Positions 26,239-35,550 of a stretch of DNA of 64,000 nucleotides are shown here, piece after piece. The DNA comes from Undibacterium sp. Jales W-56. Its GTDB lineage: Bacteria > Pseudomonadota > Gammaproteobacteria > Burkholderiales > Burkholderiaceae_D. The translations under genes and the position numbers were made by a program. The notes beneath the pieces were generated by a model. It ran no database searches, was not told the origin of the DNA, and was given only the letters and a program-made list of their open reading frames with translations. Numbering within the stretch: position 1 is the stretch's first letter; each line of letters starts with the position of its first letter. Location of the stretch: assembly GCF_025548535.1 (NCBI RefSeq), contig NZ_JAJLQW010000003.1:186001-250000 (forward strand), read 5' to 3'.

Positions 26239-28175
26239 GCATTTTTGATACGCTGGGCGTGCGCGAGATCGATGCGCAAGTGCTGGCGCGCATGAATGAA
26301 AGCCAGCTACACCGCGGCCCTGACGAAGGCTCGCTGCACCGCGAACCCGGCATTGGTTTCGGTCATCGTCGTCTATCCGTGATTGATCTTGCATCAGGTT
26401 TACAACCGCTGTTTAATGAAGATCGTAGCGTCGTGGTGGTCTTCAACGGCGAAATTTATAACTATCATGAGTTAATGGCCGAGCTGATCCAGCTCGGCCA
26501 TGTGTTCCGCACGCGTTGCGATACTGAAGTCATCGTGCATGCCTGGGAGCAATGGGGTGAAAATTGCGTCTCGCGCTTCCGCGGCATGTTTGCGTTTGGC
26601 CTGTGGGACAGAAATCAAAAAACCTTGTTTCTCGGGCGCGACCACATTGGTGTAAAACCGATGTTCTATGCATTGCTGCCGGATGGTCATTTTGTGTTTG
26701 GCTCTGAACTGAAATCGCTGATGACCTTCCCCGCCTTGTCGCGCAAACTGAATCCGCAAGCGGTCGAAGATTTTTTTGCTTACGCCTATATTCCTGAGCC
26801 AAAAACGATTTTCCATGATGCGTTCAAACTCAGCCCGGGACATACCATCACACTCAAGGTCGGCGACAAGCAAGCTCAGCAAAAACGTTTCTGGGATGTG
26901 CCCTTCAAACCCTTGGCACCACTGAGCGAACAGGAAGCGATCAATGAGCTAACAGACCGCTTGCGCGAGTCGGTACACAGCCAGATGGAGGCCGAAGTGC
27001 CGCTGGGCGCGTTCCTCTCAGGTGGTGTCGATTCCAGTGCCGTGGTCGCCATGATGGCAGAGCGGAATAAGGACATGGTCAATACCTGCTCTATCGCTTT
27101 TAATGATCCGAATTACGACGAATCAAGCTTTGCCAATCAGGTCGCACAACGTTATCAGACCCGGCATCACAGCGAAACCGTCGACACCAATGATTATGGC
27201 CTCATCGACACGCTGGCCGCTCTGTATGACGAACCCTATGCAGACAGCTCGGCGATCCCGACCTACCGGGTCTGCCAGCTCGCCAGGAAGCGCGTCACCG
27301 TGGCCTTGTCGGGTGACGGCGGCGATGAAAATTTTGCTGGCTATCGTCGCTACCGTTATGCGATGGCCGAGCAAAAAGTGCGCTCCCTGCTGCCGCTCTC
27401 AGTGCGCCAGCCGGTCTTTGGCGCACTCGGGAAAATCTATCCCAAAGCCGATTGGGCACCGCGCATGTTCCGCGCCAAGACCACCTTTGAAGCGCTGGCA
27501 CGCGACCTGGTCGAAGGATATTTCCACGGCGTTTCCATCATGCCGGACCGGGTGCGCGATCAGTTATTCAGTCCGCATTTCCGCCAGGATTTGCAAGGCT
27601 ATCAGGCGATAGAGGTGATGCGGACTCATGCCGCCAATTCACCTACCGACGATCCGCTGTCGCTGATTCAGTATCTGGATTTTAAGACCTATCTGCCAGG
27701 CGATATCCTGACCAAGGTCGATCGTGCCAGCATGGCGCATTCGCTGGAAGTGCGCGTGCCCTTGCTGGATCACCAGCTGGTGGAATGGATCTCGGGATTG
27801 CCGTCCTCGCTCAAATTGCATCATGGCGAGGGCAAATATATTTTCAAGAAAGCGCTGGAACCCTACCTGCCGGATGATATTTTGTATCGTCCCAAAATGG
27901 GGTTCTCGATTCCGCTTGCAAGCTGGTTGCGCGGACCATTGAAAGAAAGCACCCGTACGGCGGTACTCGGCCCGATGATGGCCGATACCGGCATTTTCAA
28001 TATGCCGTTCTTGAAGGAAATGGTAGAGCAACACCAGTCTGGCGCACGCGATTACACCGCGCCATTGTGGACGCTGCTGATGTTTGCCGCCTTCCTGAAA
28101 AACGTTTTACCGGAAGATGCAAGCAATCGCGACTTGCTCAATCCGCAATTACATTCATTGAATCACCAGGGCTGA
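26223..28175 (+). CDS. XrtA-associated amidotransferase (asparagine synthase-like)
   Basis: A 650-residue two-domain enzyme. The N-terminus MCGIVGIF places Cys2 as the class II glutaminase nucleophile. The C-terminal synthetase domain has the pyrophosphatase loop LSGGVDSSAVVAM and LSGDGGDENFAGY. It should release ammonia from glutamine and transfer it to a carboxylate. In a locus making GalNAcA, an attractive inference is amidation of uronic acids; true asparagine synthesis is less likely in this setting. Length matches exosortase-associated amidotransferase 1. Confidence 0.92.
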   Translation: MCGIVGIFDTLGVREIDAQVLARMNESQLHRGPDEGSLHREPGIGFGHRRLSVIDLASGLQPLFNEDRSVVVVFNGEIYNYHELMAELIQLGHVFRTRCDTEVIVHAWEQWGENCVSRFRGMFAFGLWDRNQKTLFLGRDHIGVKPMFYALLPDGHFVFGSELKSLMTFPALSRKLNPQAVEDFFAYAYIPEPKTIFHDAFKLSPGHTITLKVGDKQAQQKRFWDVPFKPLAPLSEQEAINELTDRLRESVHSQMEAEVPLGAFLSGGVDSSAVVAMMAERNKDMVNTCSIAFNDPNYDESSFANQVAQRYQTRHHSETVDTNDYGLIDTLAALYDEPYADSSAIPTYRVCQLARKRVTVALSGDGGDENFAGYRRYRYAMAEQKVRSLLPLSVRQPVFGALGKIYPKADWAPRMFRAKTTFEALARDLVEGYFHGVSIMPDRVRDQLFSPHFRQDLQGYQAIEVMRTHAANSPTDDPLSLIQYLDFKTYLPGDILTKVDRASMAHSLEVRVPLLDHQLVEWISGLPSSLKLHHGEGKYIFKKALEPYLPDDILYRPKMGFSIPLASWLRGPLKESTRTAVLGPMMADTGIFNMPFLKEMVEQHQSGARDYTAPLWTLLMFAAFLKNVLPEDASNRDLLNPQLHSLNHQG

Positions 28176-28183
28176 CGACACCC

Positions 28184-29392
28184 ATGCGTATCCTGCATAT
28201 CCTCGACCATTCGATACCGCTGCACAGCGGCTATACCTTCAGAACGATCTCTATTCTGAAAGAACAGCGCGCGCTGGGGTGGGACACCTTTCACCTGACC
28301 AGCCCCAAACAAACCGGCTATAGCAAGCCGGAAGAAGAGGTCGATGGCTGGCATTTTTTTCGCACCCAGCGCGGCTCAGGCACGCTGGCCAAGCTGCCGG
28401 TGCTGAACCAATTGCTTGTCATCAATCATCTTGCCCAGCGCTTGCTGGAAGTCGCCAGGCAAATCAAGCCGGATATCCTGCATGCCCATTCACCCGCACT
28501 GAATGCGATAGCGGCACTCAGGGTAGGACGTCAGTTAGGGATTCCTGTGGTGTATGAGATACGCGCATTTTGGGAAGATGCGGCAGTCGATCATGGCACC
28601 AGTACCGAATGGGGCTTGAGGTACCGGCTCACGCGCGCCATGGAAACCTATGCGATCCGCAATGTCAATGCGGTCACGACTATTTGCGAAGGCTTGCGCA
28701 GCGATATTGTGCAGCGTGGAATAGCCGCAAATAAAGTGACGGTGATACCCAATGCCGTGAATATCGAGAATTTCCGTGTGGGGGAAACGCCAGATCTGCA
28801 GCTATCAAAAGAATTGGGGCTGGAAGGGAAAATTACGCTGGGCTTTATCGGTTCTTTCTATGCGTATGAAGGGTTGCTCGTTTTATTGCAGGCCTTGCCG
28901 CTGATGTTGAGTAAAAACCCGGATATCCGTATTCTGCTGGTCGGCGGAGGGCAGCAAGAAGCGACATTGCGGGCACTGGCAGCGCAACTGCATATCGCCG
29001 ACAAGATCATCTTCACCGGTCGCGTGCCGCATGATCAGGTACAAAAATATTACAACCTGGTGGATGTCCTGATCTATCCCCGGCTGCGCATGCGCCTGAC
29101 CGAATTGGTCACTCCATTAAAACCTTTAGAAGCGATGGCGCAAGGCCGCTTGCTGGCCGCCTCTGATGTCGGCGGTCACCTGGAACTGATCGAGGACGGC
29201 GTCACCGGCATCCTTTTTCAGGCGGATAATCCCCAGGATCTGGCCGACAAAGTCTTGGATCTGATTGCAAAGCCGGAACGCTGGGCGGCACTACGTAGCG
29301 CAGCGAGAGAATTTGTAGAAACCGAAAGGAACTGGAAAGTCAGTGTCGCAAGATATCAAACGATTTATCCGGCGCTGATTGCCGCAAAGTAA
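28184..29392 (+). CDS. XrtA-associated glycosyltransferase (GT4, TIGR04063 type)
   Basis: A 402-residue family 4 glycosyltransferase opening MRILHILDHSIPLHSGYTFR, the mark of the third XrtA-associated transferase. Donor-site motifs include IGSFYAYEGL and VYEIRAFWEDAAVDHG upstream. The frame is open inside the amidotransferase gene from 28067, but ATG 28184 gives the family N-terminus and lies 8 bases after the upstream stop. Confidence 0.92.
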   Translation: MRILHILDHSIPLHSGYTFRTISILKEQRALGWDTFHLTSPKQTGYSKPEEEVDGWHFFRTQRGSGTLAKLPVLNQLLVINHLAQRLLEVARQIKPDILHAHSPALNAIAALRVGRQLGIPVVYEIRAFWEDAAVDHGTSTEWGLRYRLTRAMETYAIRNVNAVTTICEGLRSDIVQRGIAANKVTVIPNAVNIENFRVGETPDLQLSKELGLEGKITLGFIGSFYAYEGLLVLLQALPLMLSKNPDIRILLVGGGQQEATLRALAAQLHIADKIIFTGRVPHDQVQKYYNLVDVLIYPRLRMRLTELVTPLKPLEAMAQGRLLAASDVGGHLELIEDGVTGILFQADNPQDLADKVLDLIAKPERWAALRSAAREFVETERNWKVSVARYQTIYPALIAAK

Positions 29393-29402
29393 GGCAGCTC
29401 CG

Positions 29403-29418
29403 ACCTGTCAAGACAGGT
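29403..29418. repeat. Short palindrome between operon and acyltransferase
   Basis: ACCTGTC (29403-29409) and GACAGGT (29412-29418) form a perfect inverted repeat around AA. It lies 10 bases after the glycosyltransferase stop and 40 bases before the acyltransferase start. It could be a small operator or weak hairpin. Confidence 0.35.
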
Positions 29419-29457
29419 GAATGACATCTTCGATTTGCTTCGCGACGAACAGCAATC

Positions 29458-30570
29458 ATGAATAAACAATATTCGCTTTATCTCGACATTGTCAGGTTCC
29501 TGGCGTCCGTCTTTGTTGTGCTCGACCATTTTAACGGACAGCAAATTGTCAACCATGCGGTTGGTCGCTTTATTCCTGAGTTCGGACGCGAGGCCGTGAT
29601 TATTTTCTTTGTGCTGTCTGGTTACGTGATCGCCTACACTACTGAAACGAAACAGCAAAGCTTACGCGACTATGCGGTAGCACGTTGCGCTCGCATTTAC
29701 TCGGTGGCATTGCCGCTTTTGTTGACGGCGTTTTTATTGAACTATGTTTGCAGCACTTACTTCAGCAATTCAACGAGCGCCTATTACGAAGTTTCAAAAG
29801 CCTATCTTTATATTCCGTTCCATATGCTTTTTTTGGGCGAGCTATGGAATCTCTCCGAGGTACCGCCCTGGCTCATTCCCTATTGGTCGCTCAGCTATGA
29901 GGTGTGGTATTACATTTTCTTCGCGACGCTCTATTATTTTTCTTCATATAAACGCCTGTGCCTGAGTGCGCTGGTTTTTTTGGTACTGGGGCACAAGCTG
30001 TGGCTATTGCTCCCTGTATGGATGAGCGGTGTTTTTCTGTATCACCGGCAAGATAAATTCCCGCTCAGTGTGTTCTCGGCAAGGCTAGGCTGGATGACTA
30101 CCTTGGTGATCTTCGGCATCTTTGAATATTTCGATCTGGATAAACCTTTGATTACGCTGGGTGAGACAATTTGGCCCTTCAAATCCTTGATGCTTGGCAG
30201 TGCCAGCCGCTATCTGGCTGATTATGTCGTCTGCATCATGGTGTTGAGTAATTTCTGGTGCGCCCGCTATGCCCAGTTCGCCGTTCTGGAAAAATTCTCG
30301 GCTAGCATAAGGGCAATTTCATCGTATACCTTCACGCTGTATCTGGCCCACATGCTGGTGATTTCAATGTGGCTGCGCTTTTATCGGCATGATGCCAACA
30401 ATATGATCGACATCATCAGCGTGTCCGTATTGATTGGACTGTTCACCTATCTGATTGGCTCTGTGACGGAACATAAAAAATCGTGGTTTGCGCATGGCTT
30501 CGATAGCCTGTGGGGGCAGCTGGCATCCGTATTCAGCAAGCCAGCCCTGCCTGACCGGCAGAAGCCATAA
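29458..30570 (+). CDS. Acyltransferase 3 family membrane protein
   Basis: A 370-residue multi-span protein of the acyltransferase 3 family. The first helix has LDIVRFLASVFVVLDHF with the expected Arg-X10-His pair, and FGREAVIIFFVLSGYVIAY follows. About ten hydrophobic helices are visible. These proteins O-acylate sugars of surface polymers, often with acetyl groups. It is 65 bases after the GT4 gene and is followed by MITE copy 2, so it may be the last gene of the XrtA operon. Confidence 0.9.
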   Translation: MNKQYSLYLDIVRFLASVFVVLDHFNGQQIVNHAVGRFIPEFGREAVIIFFVLSGYVIAYTTETKQQSLRDYAVARCARIYSVALPLLLTAFLLNYVCSTYFSNSTSAYYEVSKAYLYIPFHMLFLGELWNLSEVPPWLIPYWSLSYEVWYYIFFATLYYFSSYKRLCLSALVFLVLGHKLWLLLPVWMSGVFLYHRQDKFPLSVFSARLGWMTTLVIFGIFEYFDLDKPLITLGETIWPFKSLMLGSASRYLADYVVCIMVLSNFWCARYAQFAVLEKFSASIRAISSYTFTLYLAHMLVISMWLRFYRHDANNMIDIISVSVLIGLFTYLIGSVTEHKKSWFAHGFDSLWGQLASVFSKPALPDRQKP

Positions 30571-30687
30571 AGATCGATGCGGTTTGTCGTACCGTATTTG
30601 TTTTTATACCGACTCTCCAGACATCAGGGCTTCATCCACACTATCCATGCGGCTTCTGAGCCGATATGCTGTCGAGAAGCTTATAAA

Positions 30688-30887
30688 TAGGACTTACAAA
30701 AAAACACCGCCTCTCACCACCGAGACACGGAGGAAAAGCAAGAATAAACAGCGCCATGGAATGGCGATATTAAAAATGAACCCGCAATCCGGGTGCGCCT
30801 GCTGGCACGAAATGCCTCTGAAAGCCGCATCCAGCCTGCGGGTTCAATATGCTGAGGTAAGCAATTTGCCGTTTTGTGTCAGTCCCA
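30688..30887 (+). repeat. MITE-like repeat, copy 2
   Basis: This 200-base element starts TAGGACTTAC (30688-30697) and ends TTTTGTGTCAGTCCCA (30872-30887), an imperfect terminal inverted repeat. The core CCCGCA...TGCGGG encloses GGCACGAAATGCC and matches copies 1, 3 and 4. It carries the motif GAGACACGGAGG near the left end. It occupies most of the 378-base gap between the acyltransferase and MBOAT genes. No transposase frame is present, and no other signal was recognised in the gap. Confidence 0.88.
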
Positions 30888-30948
30888 ATCAACATTGGGC
30901 AACAGGATTTCTTCTTTTTACAGAATTGTTGTGAATTTATTTTAGGCC

Positions 30949-32493
30949 ATGCTATTTAATTCCTTTAGCTTTTTACTGCTGTTTCTGCCGGTAACTGTCA
31001 TGGTATTTTTTGCTGTGGCAAAACGCAGTCATCAACTTGCGGCCGGCTGGCTGGGACTGGCATCCCTATTCTTTTACAGCTGGTGGGATTACCGTTACCT
31101 GCCATTATTGCTGGCATCCATCGTATGCAATTATTCGCTGGGCTGGCGCATTGCACATACGCCACGCAGCAAAGCCAGGTTTTGGCTGATCTGTGCCATT
31201 ACGCTTAATCTAGGGTTGCTTGCCTACTTTAAATACGCCGATTTTTATATCACCAGCGTCAATGCTCTGGCCGGAACGACATTCCCTGTATTGCACGTGA
31301 TCCTGCCTATAGGTATTTCTTTTTTTACGTTTACCCAAATTGCATTTTTAGTCGATACCTACCAGGGCAAAGTCAAAGAATATCGCTTCGTACATTACCT
31401 GCTTTTCGTCACTTATTTTCCGCATCTGATTGCCGGTCCTGTCTTGCATCATAAAGAAATGATGCCGCAATTCGGCGATGCCAAGACTTATACCTGGCTG
31501 CCTGAAAATATCGCGATCGGCATCTCCATCTTTGCGATGGGTTTAGCAAAAAAAGTCTTGATCGCCGATAGTCTCGCGGTGCATGCAACATTTTTCTTCG
31601 AGAAAACGGATAGTCCTTCCTTGCTAGTCGCCTGGGGTGGCGTGCTGGCGTATAGCTTCCAGCTGTATTTTGATTTCTCTGGCTATTCAGATATGGCGAT
31701 TGGCTTGTCCCGCCTGTTTGGCATCAGGCTGCCGCTGAATTTTAATTCTCCCTACAAGGCGGTCAATATCATTGAATTCTGGCGCCGCTGGCACATGACC
31801 TTATCGCGCTTCTTGCGCGATTACCTGTACATCGCACTTGGCGGCAACCAGAAAGGCACCGTGCGCCGTTATGCGAATTTAATGACTACCATGGTGCTAG
31901 GCGGCTTATGGCACGGTGCCGGCTGGAATTTTGTGATCTGGGGCACACTGCATGGCGTTTATCTGATAGCGAACCATGCATGGACAAGTCTGGCAAGCGC
32001 CTTGCGCTTACCTCTGACATCGCCGTTATGGCGACGGCTTAGTATCTGCATCACTTTCGCCGCCGTGTGTTTTGCCTGGGTATTTTTCCGTGCCGCTGAT
32101 TTCAACCGGGCAAGCGCGATTATCCAGGGCATGGTCAACATGAACGGTATCGGCATTCCGGAAAATATCGGTTCGCATCTGGGCGGACTCAAGGTAATTC
32201 TAGAGCATTGGGGAATCACTTTTTATCTGGGTGGCGGTACGCGGTTTGTGCAAACCTATAGCTGGGTGTTGGTCGCGGGTTTCATTGCATTCTGCTTACC
32301 GAATACGCAGCAGATCATGGAAAAATTCGATCCGGCGCTGGATCACAGATCTGATGAACTCCGCAGTACTTTTGTGGCTCGCCACCTGACCTGGATGCCA
32401 AGCTTGAAATGGGCGATATGGATAGGATTGATTTTGCTAGCCAGCCTGCTGCTGATTAATCGGCCGGCCGAATTTTTGTATTTTCAGTTTTAA
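30949..32493 (+). CDS. MBOAT family O-acyltransferase (AlgI-like)
   Basis: A 514-residue membrane-bound O-acyltransferase. It opens MLFNSFSFLLLFLPV as AlgI-type proteins do, and has VILPIGISFFTFTQIAFLVD, EFWRRWHMTLSRFLRDYLY and GLWHGAGWNFVIWG, the last holding the conserved catalytic His. It should pass acetyl groups across the inner membrane for O-acetylation of the exported polymer. The next gene, 9 bases downstream, encodes a single-span SGNH-like protein that is a likely partner, as AlgJ/AlgX are to AlgI. Confidence 0.94.
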   Translation: MLFNSFSFLLLFLPVTVMVFFAVAKRSHQLAAGWLGLASLFFYSWWDYRYLPLLLASIVCNYSLGWRIAHTPRSKARFWLICAITLNLGLLAYFKYADFYITSVNALAGTTFPVLHVILPIGISFFTFTQIAFLVDTYQGKVKEYRFVHYLLFVTYFPHLIAGPVLHHKEMMPQFGDAKTYTWLPENIAIGISIFAMGLAKKVLIADSLAVHATFFFEKTDSPSLLVAWGGVLAYSFQLYFDFSGYSDMAIGLSRLFGIRLPLNFNSPYKAVNIIEFWRRWHMTLSRFLRDYLYIALGGNQKGTVRRYANLMTTMVLGGLWHGAGWNFVIWGTLHGVYLIANHAWTSLASALRLPLTSPLWRRLSICITFAAVCFAWVFFRAADFNRASAIIQGMVNMNGIGIPENIGSHLGGLKVILEHWGITFYLGGGTRFVQTYSWVLVAGFIAFCLPNTQQIMEKFDPALDHRSDELRSTFVARHLTWMPSLKWAIWIGLILLASLLLINRPAEFLYFQF

Positions 32494-32502
32494 GGAAACG
32501 AC

Positions 32503-33747
32503 ATGCCGACTCATACCGACTTCGTCCGTTTTCTTCGTTTAACCGCCATCACTATTGCGCTTGGCGTCATCGCCGCAATGTCGCTAGTCGTCATGATTGA
32601 TCCCTACCGTCTCTATCGACTGGTAGAAATAGCCGGAGTCAATCAAGTCAAACCGCAACCAGATCGCTATCAGGAAGAGATCAAGCTGAGCAACGCGCGA
32701 CAGCTAAAAGCGAATGCACTGATCTTCGGCAATTCCAGAGCCGAATATGGCTTGAACCCCGACTATGCCGGGTTTGCCAAAGCCGGATTATCGGGCTATA
32801 ACCTGGCCTTGTCCGGCACAAAAATAGCGACTACCAGGCGCGATCTGGCGTATTTGCGCAGTATTGGACAAACGCCCGATTTCGTCATCCTTGGGGTAGA
32901 TTTTTTAGACTATCTGGTCGATGCATCGAAGCCCCCCATCCCGACAGCCAGTCCTGGCAGCAATCCACATGATGTCAGCGATATCAAATGGCAATTCGAT
33001 GTCCTGTTTTCGTTAAGCTCGGTCGCGGACGCCGTCAAGACTTTGCGGATTCAAAACGATACGGAAGCCGAAACCATCAGTCCGCGCGGACTCAATCCGC
33101 TGCAAGAGTACAAAAAATTTGCCCGCGAACAAGGCTATTACGCGATCTTCCAGCAGCGTGCTTTGGAATACGCCAAAACCTTCAGCGGTAAGCCGCACGA
33201 CCTGGCGTATCCAGCGACTGGCAGCACGCCCGAACTCGATGGTTTGCGAGCAACGCTGGCCATGATCGCCTCGGATGCCTCTGAAGCGCATATCGTCATT
33301 TATCCGTATCACGCGCAAATTCTGGCCTTATTCGATCAGGCCGGTTTATGGCCTGCCTTTGAGGTCTGGAAAAAGATATTGCTCGGCGAAGTCAGCGTAG
33401 CCAACAAATCCCATCCCGACGCCACTATAAGGCTATGGGATTTCAGTGCTTATGGCGCAGCTCAATGTGAAGTCATTCCGGACAAAGGCGACACCAAGAG
33501 CGTCACGAAATGGTATTGGGAGGCCGGACATTTTAAGCAAAGTCTGGGCGATTTGATGCTGGCTCGCATGCTCGAGCAGCGAACCAAACAAACAGCGGCC
33601 AGCACTATCGGCATCCAACTCAATGAACAGAATTTTCTTGAAAACCAGGCCAGAATCAGACAAGAAAAAACTGTTTGTGCCAATGCCTATCCAGCGCTCT
33701 TCCGGCAAGTCGAGCAGCTGGCTAACAAAGAGCTCAAACAGAAATAG
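32503..33747 (+). CDS. SGNH-like protein, predicted MBOAT partner
   Basis: A 414-residue protein with one N-terminal membrane helix (around residues 14-36) and a predicted periplasmic domain. Signs of an SGNH/AlgX-like fold are LIFGNSRAEYGLN near residue 79, VILGVDFLDYL, IVIYPYHAQIL and, near the C-terminus, WYWEAGHFKQSLGDLMLARM, where Asp or His may be catalytic. A GGAAAC site precedes the ATG. It probably receives acetyl groups from the MBOAT protein and transfers them to the polymer. This function is inferred from pairing; no exact family name is recognised. Confidence 0.7.
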   Translation: MPTHTDFVRFLRLTAITIALGVIAAMSLVVMIDPYRLYRLVEIAGVNQVKPQPDRYQEEIKLSNARQLKANALIFGNSRAEYGLNPDYAGFAKAGLSGYNLALSGTKIATTRRDLAYLRSIGQTPDFVILGVDFLDYLVDASKPPIPTASPGSNPHDVSDIKWQFDVLFSLSSVADAVKTLRIQNDTEAETISPRGLNPLQEYKKFAREQGYYAIFQQRALEYAKTFSGKPHDLAYPATGSTPELDGLRATLAMIASDASEAHIVIYPYHAQILALFDQAGLWPAFEVWKKILLGEVSVANKSHPDATIRLWDFSAYGAAQCEVIPDKGDTKSVTKWYWEAGHFKQSLGDLMLARMLEQRTKQTAASTIGIQLNEQNFLENQARIRQEKTVCANAYPALFRQVEQLANKELKQK

Positions 33748-33748
33748 T

Positions 33749-33765
33749 TGTCGATTTTTTTTACA
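33749..33765 (+). promoter_or_regulatory. PEP-CTERM-type activator box
   Basis: TGTCGATTTTTTTTACA fits TGTCG-N7-TTACA. It begins 1 base after the stop of the SGNH-like gene and ends 62 bases before the -24/-12 promoter of the PEP-CTERM gene at 33875. Confidence 0.7.
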
Positions 33766-33827
33766 TGCATCCGGTAAATATTCCAAGAATTTAAAAAATA
33801 GCCTTCTATTTCAATCACTTAAAAATC

Positions 33828-33843
33828 AGGCTTGATTATTGCT
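33828..33843 (+). promoter_or_regulatory. Sigma-54 (-24/-12) promoter
   Basis: AGGCTTGATTATTGCT has GG and GC separated by 10 bases and TTGC at -12. It is a weaker match at the -24 element (AGGCTT rather than TGGCAC). The PEP-CTERM gene starts 31 bases downstream. Confidence 0.6.
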
Positions 33844-33874
33844 TTTTTCATCATTGTTTTTGCAAGGAAATATC

Positions 33875-34528
33875 ATGAAGAAGAATTTAATTAAATTAGC
33901 CTTACTTAGCGCTTTGGTAGCGCTATCCATAAACACCAGCGCCACAACCATAGGTTTTGACCCGCTGACAACGGCCGGCACCGGTTTCGTAAGTCCGGTT
34001 AATTACAGCGAGAGCGGCTTCTTATTTACATCGAATGCGGGCTTTGGTTCAGCCCGTACCGGCGATGTGAATTTCCTGTACAACGGCCATATTATGACTT
34101 GGTATTATGGATCTACGAGTTTGTTTAACGACGGATTGGGTAATGGCATTACTACCTTGACCAAGGCCAATGGCGATACGTTTGAACTGGATGCCATTGA
34201 TCTGGCATCGCTGAACGATTACTACACTTTTCAAGCCGGTAAAGACATTATCTTTACAGGGAATGTCCATGGTGGTGGCACGGTCAGCCAGTCTTTCCAG
34301 CTGACTACCAACCTCAGTTTCAATACCTTCCTGTTCAGTGGATTCACAAATCTTGATTCTGTAACTTGGGGTCAGGGTTTCCCTTATCACCAGTTCGACA
34401 ATCTGGTTCTGGATGCCAGTGCCAACAATCCGCCTGGGACCGCCAACGTGCCAGAACCCACATCGATTGCCTTACTCGGTTTGGGATTGGCGGCTTTGGG
34501 TATAAGGCGTCGTCGAGCAGTTAAGTGA
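33875..34528 (+). CDS. PEP-CTERM sorting domain protein
   Basis: A 217-residue secreted protein of unknown function. It has a signal peptide (MKKNLIKLALLSALVALS, cleavage likely after NTSA) and a C-terminal VPEPTSIALLGLGLAALG helix with an RRRR-type basic tail. The middle is rich in Gly, Thr and Asn, with features such as FQAGKDIIFTGNVHGGG suggesting a beta-sandwich. ATG 33875 is preferred to the upstream TTG at 33839 because AAGGAAAT precedes it and the signal peptide begins there. It is a likely XrtA substrate, is under its own sigma-54 promoter, and is convergent with the next gene. Confidence 0.9.
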   Translation: MKKNLIKLALLSALVALSINTSATTIGFDPLTTAGTGFVSPVNYSESGFLFTSNAGFGSARTGDVNFLYNGHIMTWYYGSTSLFNDGLGNGITTLTKANGDTFELDAIDLASLNDYYTFQAGKDIIFTGNVHGGGTVSQSFQLTTNLSFNTFLFSGFTNLDSVTWGQGFPYHQFDNLVLDASANNPPGTANVPEPTSIALLGLGLAALGIRRRRAVK

Positions 34529-34580
34529 GGTTAATTCAGCCAGCCATGACCGTGCAGTGGGTTCCCATCCTTGTTGCCCG

Positions 34581-35465
34581 CTACGACTTTCCTGAATGGC
34601 TGGAAACTTGCCTGATACGTTTCAAAGCAAGCCAATCGAACCAGGTGTTTAATCCTCGCCAGGTCAATGCCAGCGGCCCCATGTGTTCATGATAGAGTTG
34701 GTTTACATGGCTTGGAATGCCGTCAAGACCTTTCGCCTTGAGCGGAGCCTTGAGCATTTTATTTTGAAAATACCGCAAACTGTAACGGATCTTTCTGCGG
34801 TAATACAAACGTAAATCATGCAGTGACAGAACCGACAGCGGATCATAGGTAAATCGGGCGCGTTCGCAAATAAAAATCCTGCGCATATCCCAATTTTGCT
34901 GCGGCTTTAAATCCCAATAAGCTAGAGCGCCAATCAATGAATCATCGCCGATCAAGCCCACCGGCAGCCGCACTTTAGATGAGCGCAACTGCGCCACAAA
35001 CTGTCCGGACAAAGCATAAAGATTGCCGCAAAGACCGCCCTCTCTCAATAGCATCTCTTTATCTTTATCGCCGACACCATCGGCAGGTAAGGCCGCCGCC
35101 ACATGCGCCTCTGGATGTTGGTTCAAAGCGTCTTCAAGTGCGGTCAATGAATCGGGCAATAACGCGCAATCGCCATCCAAAAAATAATAATGTCCAGCCT
35201 CGACATCGAAATCATGGATGAAGGCATTCCAGGCATTTGCCTTATCGCCCAGCTGAATATTTTTTAGTGTGCAAAAACTGTTTTCCGACGCGAACCGCGC
35301 AACTAAGTCATCCGTGTTATCGGTGCTGCCGTTGTTGAGTACAATGCACTGGTCACCCTCCGAGATCGCACGCTTTACGCTATGCAAACACGCCATAATA
35401 TTCTGTGACTCATTGTGCGCAAAGATCGCGATATATTTATTTATTTTCTTATTTTGCATAGACAT
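34581..35465 (-). CDS. Glycosyltransferase family 2
   Basis: A 294-residue GT-A fold transferase. It starts IAIFAHNESQNIMACLHSV, then VLNNGSTDNTDDLV, and the DxD-like metal site is in YYFLDGDCALLPDSL. No membrane helix is obvious. It probably adds a sugar to the repeating unit. GGAGG lies 7 bases before the ATG. It is the last gene of the minus-strand cluster and converges on the PEP-CTERM gene. Confidence 0.88.
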   Translation of the reverse strand: MSMQNKKINKYIAIFAHNESQNIMACLHSVKRAISEGDQCIVLNNGSTDNTDDLVARFASENSFCTLKNIQLGDKANAWNAFIHDFDVEAGHYYFLDGDCALLPDSLTALEDALNQHPEAHVAAALPADGVGDKDKEMLLREGGLCGNLYALSGQFVAQLRSSKVRLPVGLIGDDSLIGALAYWDLKPQQNWDMRRIFICERARFTYDPLSVLSLHDLRLYYRRKIRYSLRYFQNKMLKAPLKAKGLDGIPSHVNQLYHEHMGPLALTWRGLNTWFDWLALKRIRQVSSHSGKS

Positions 35466-35550
35466 TTCTGTTCCTCCAGCCTTACCAGTATGCTAGCCGC
35501 GCACGCGACTGGCTATCAAGATGATTCGGAATAATTTCACCTTGCCTCAA

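Noticed and set aside
28067..28183. Longer N-terminus for the third XrtA glycosyltransferase
   Set aside because: The extension lies inside the amidotransferase gene and the family N-terminus begins at ATG 28184.
30488..30934. Plus-strand frame of 148 residues across the acyltransferase end and MITE copy 2
   Set aside because: It runs through the end of a real gene and then through the repeat; no protein signature.
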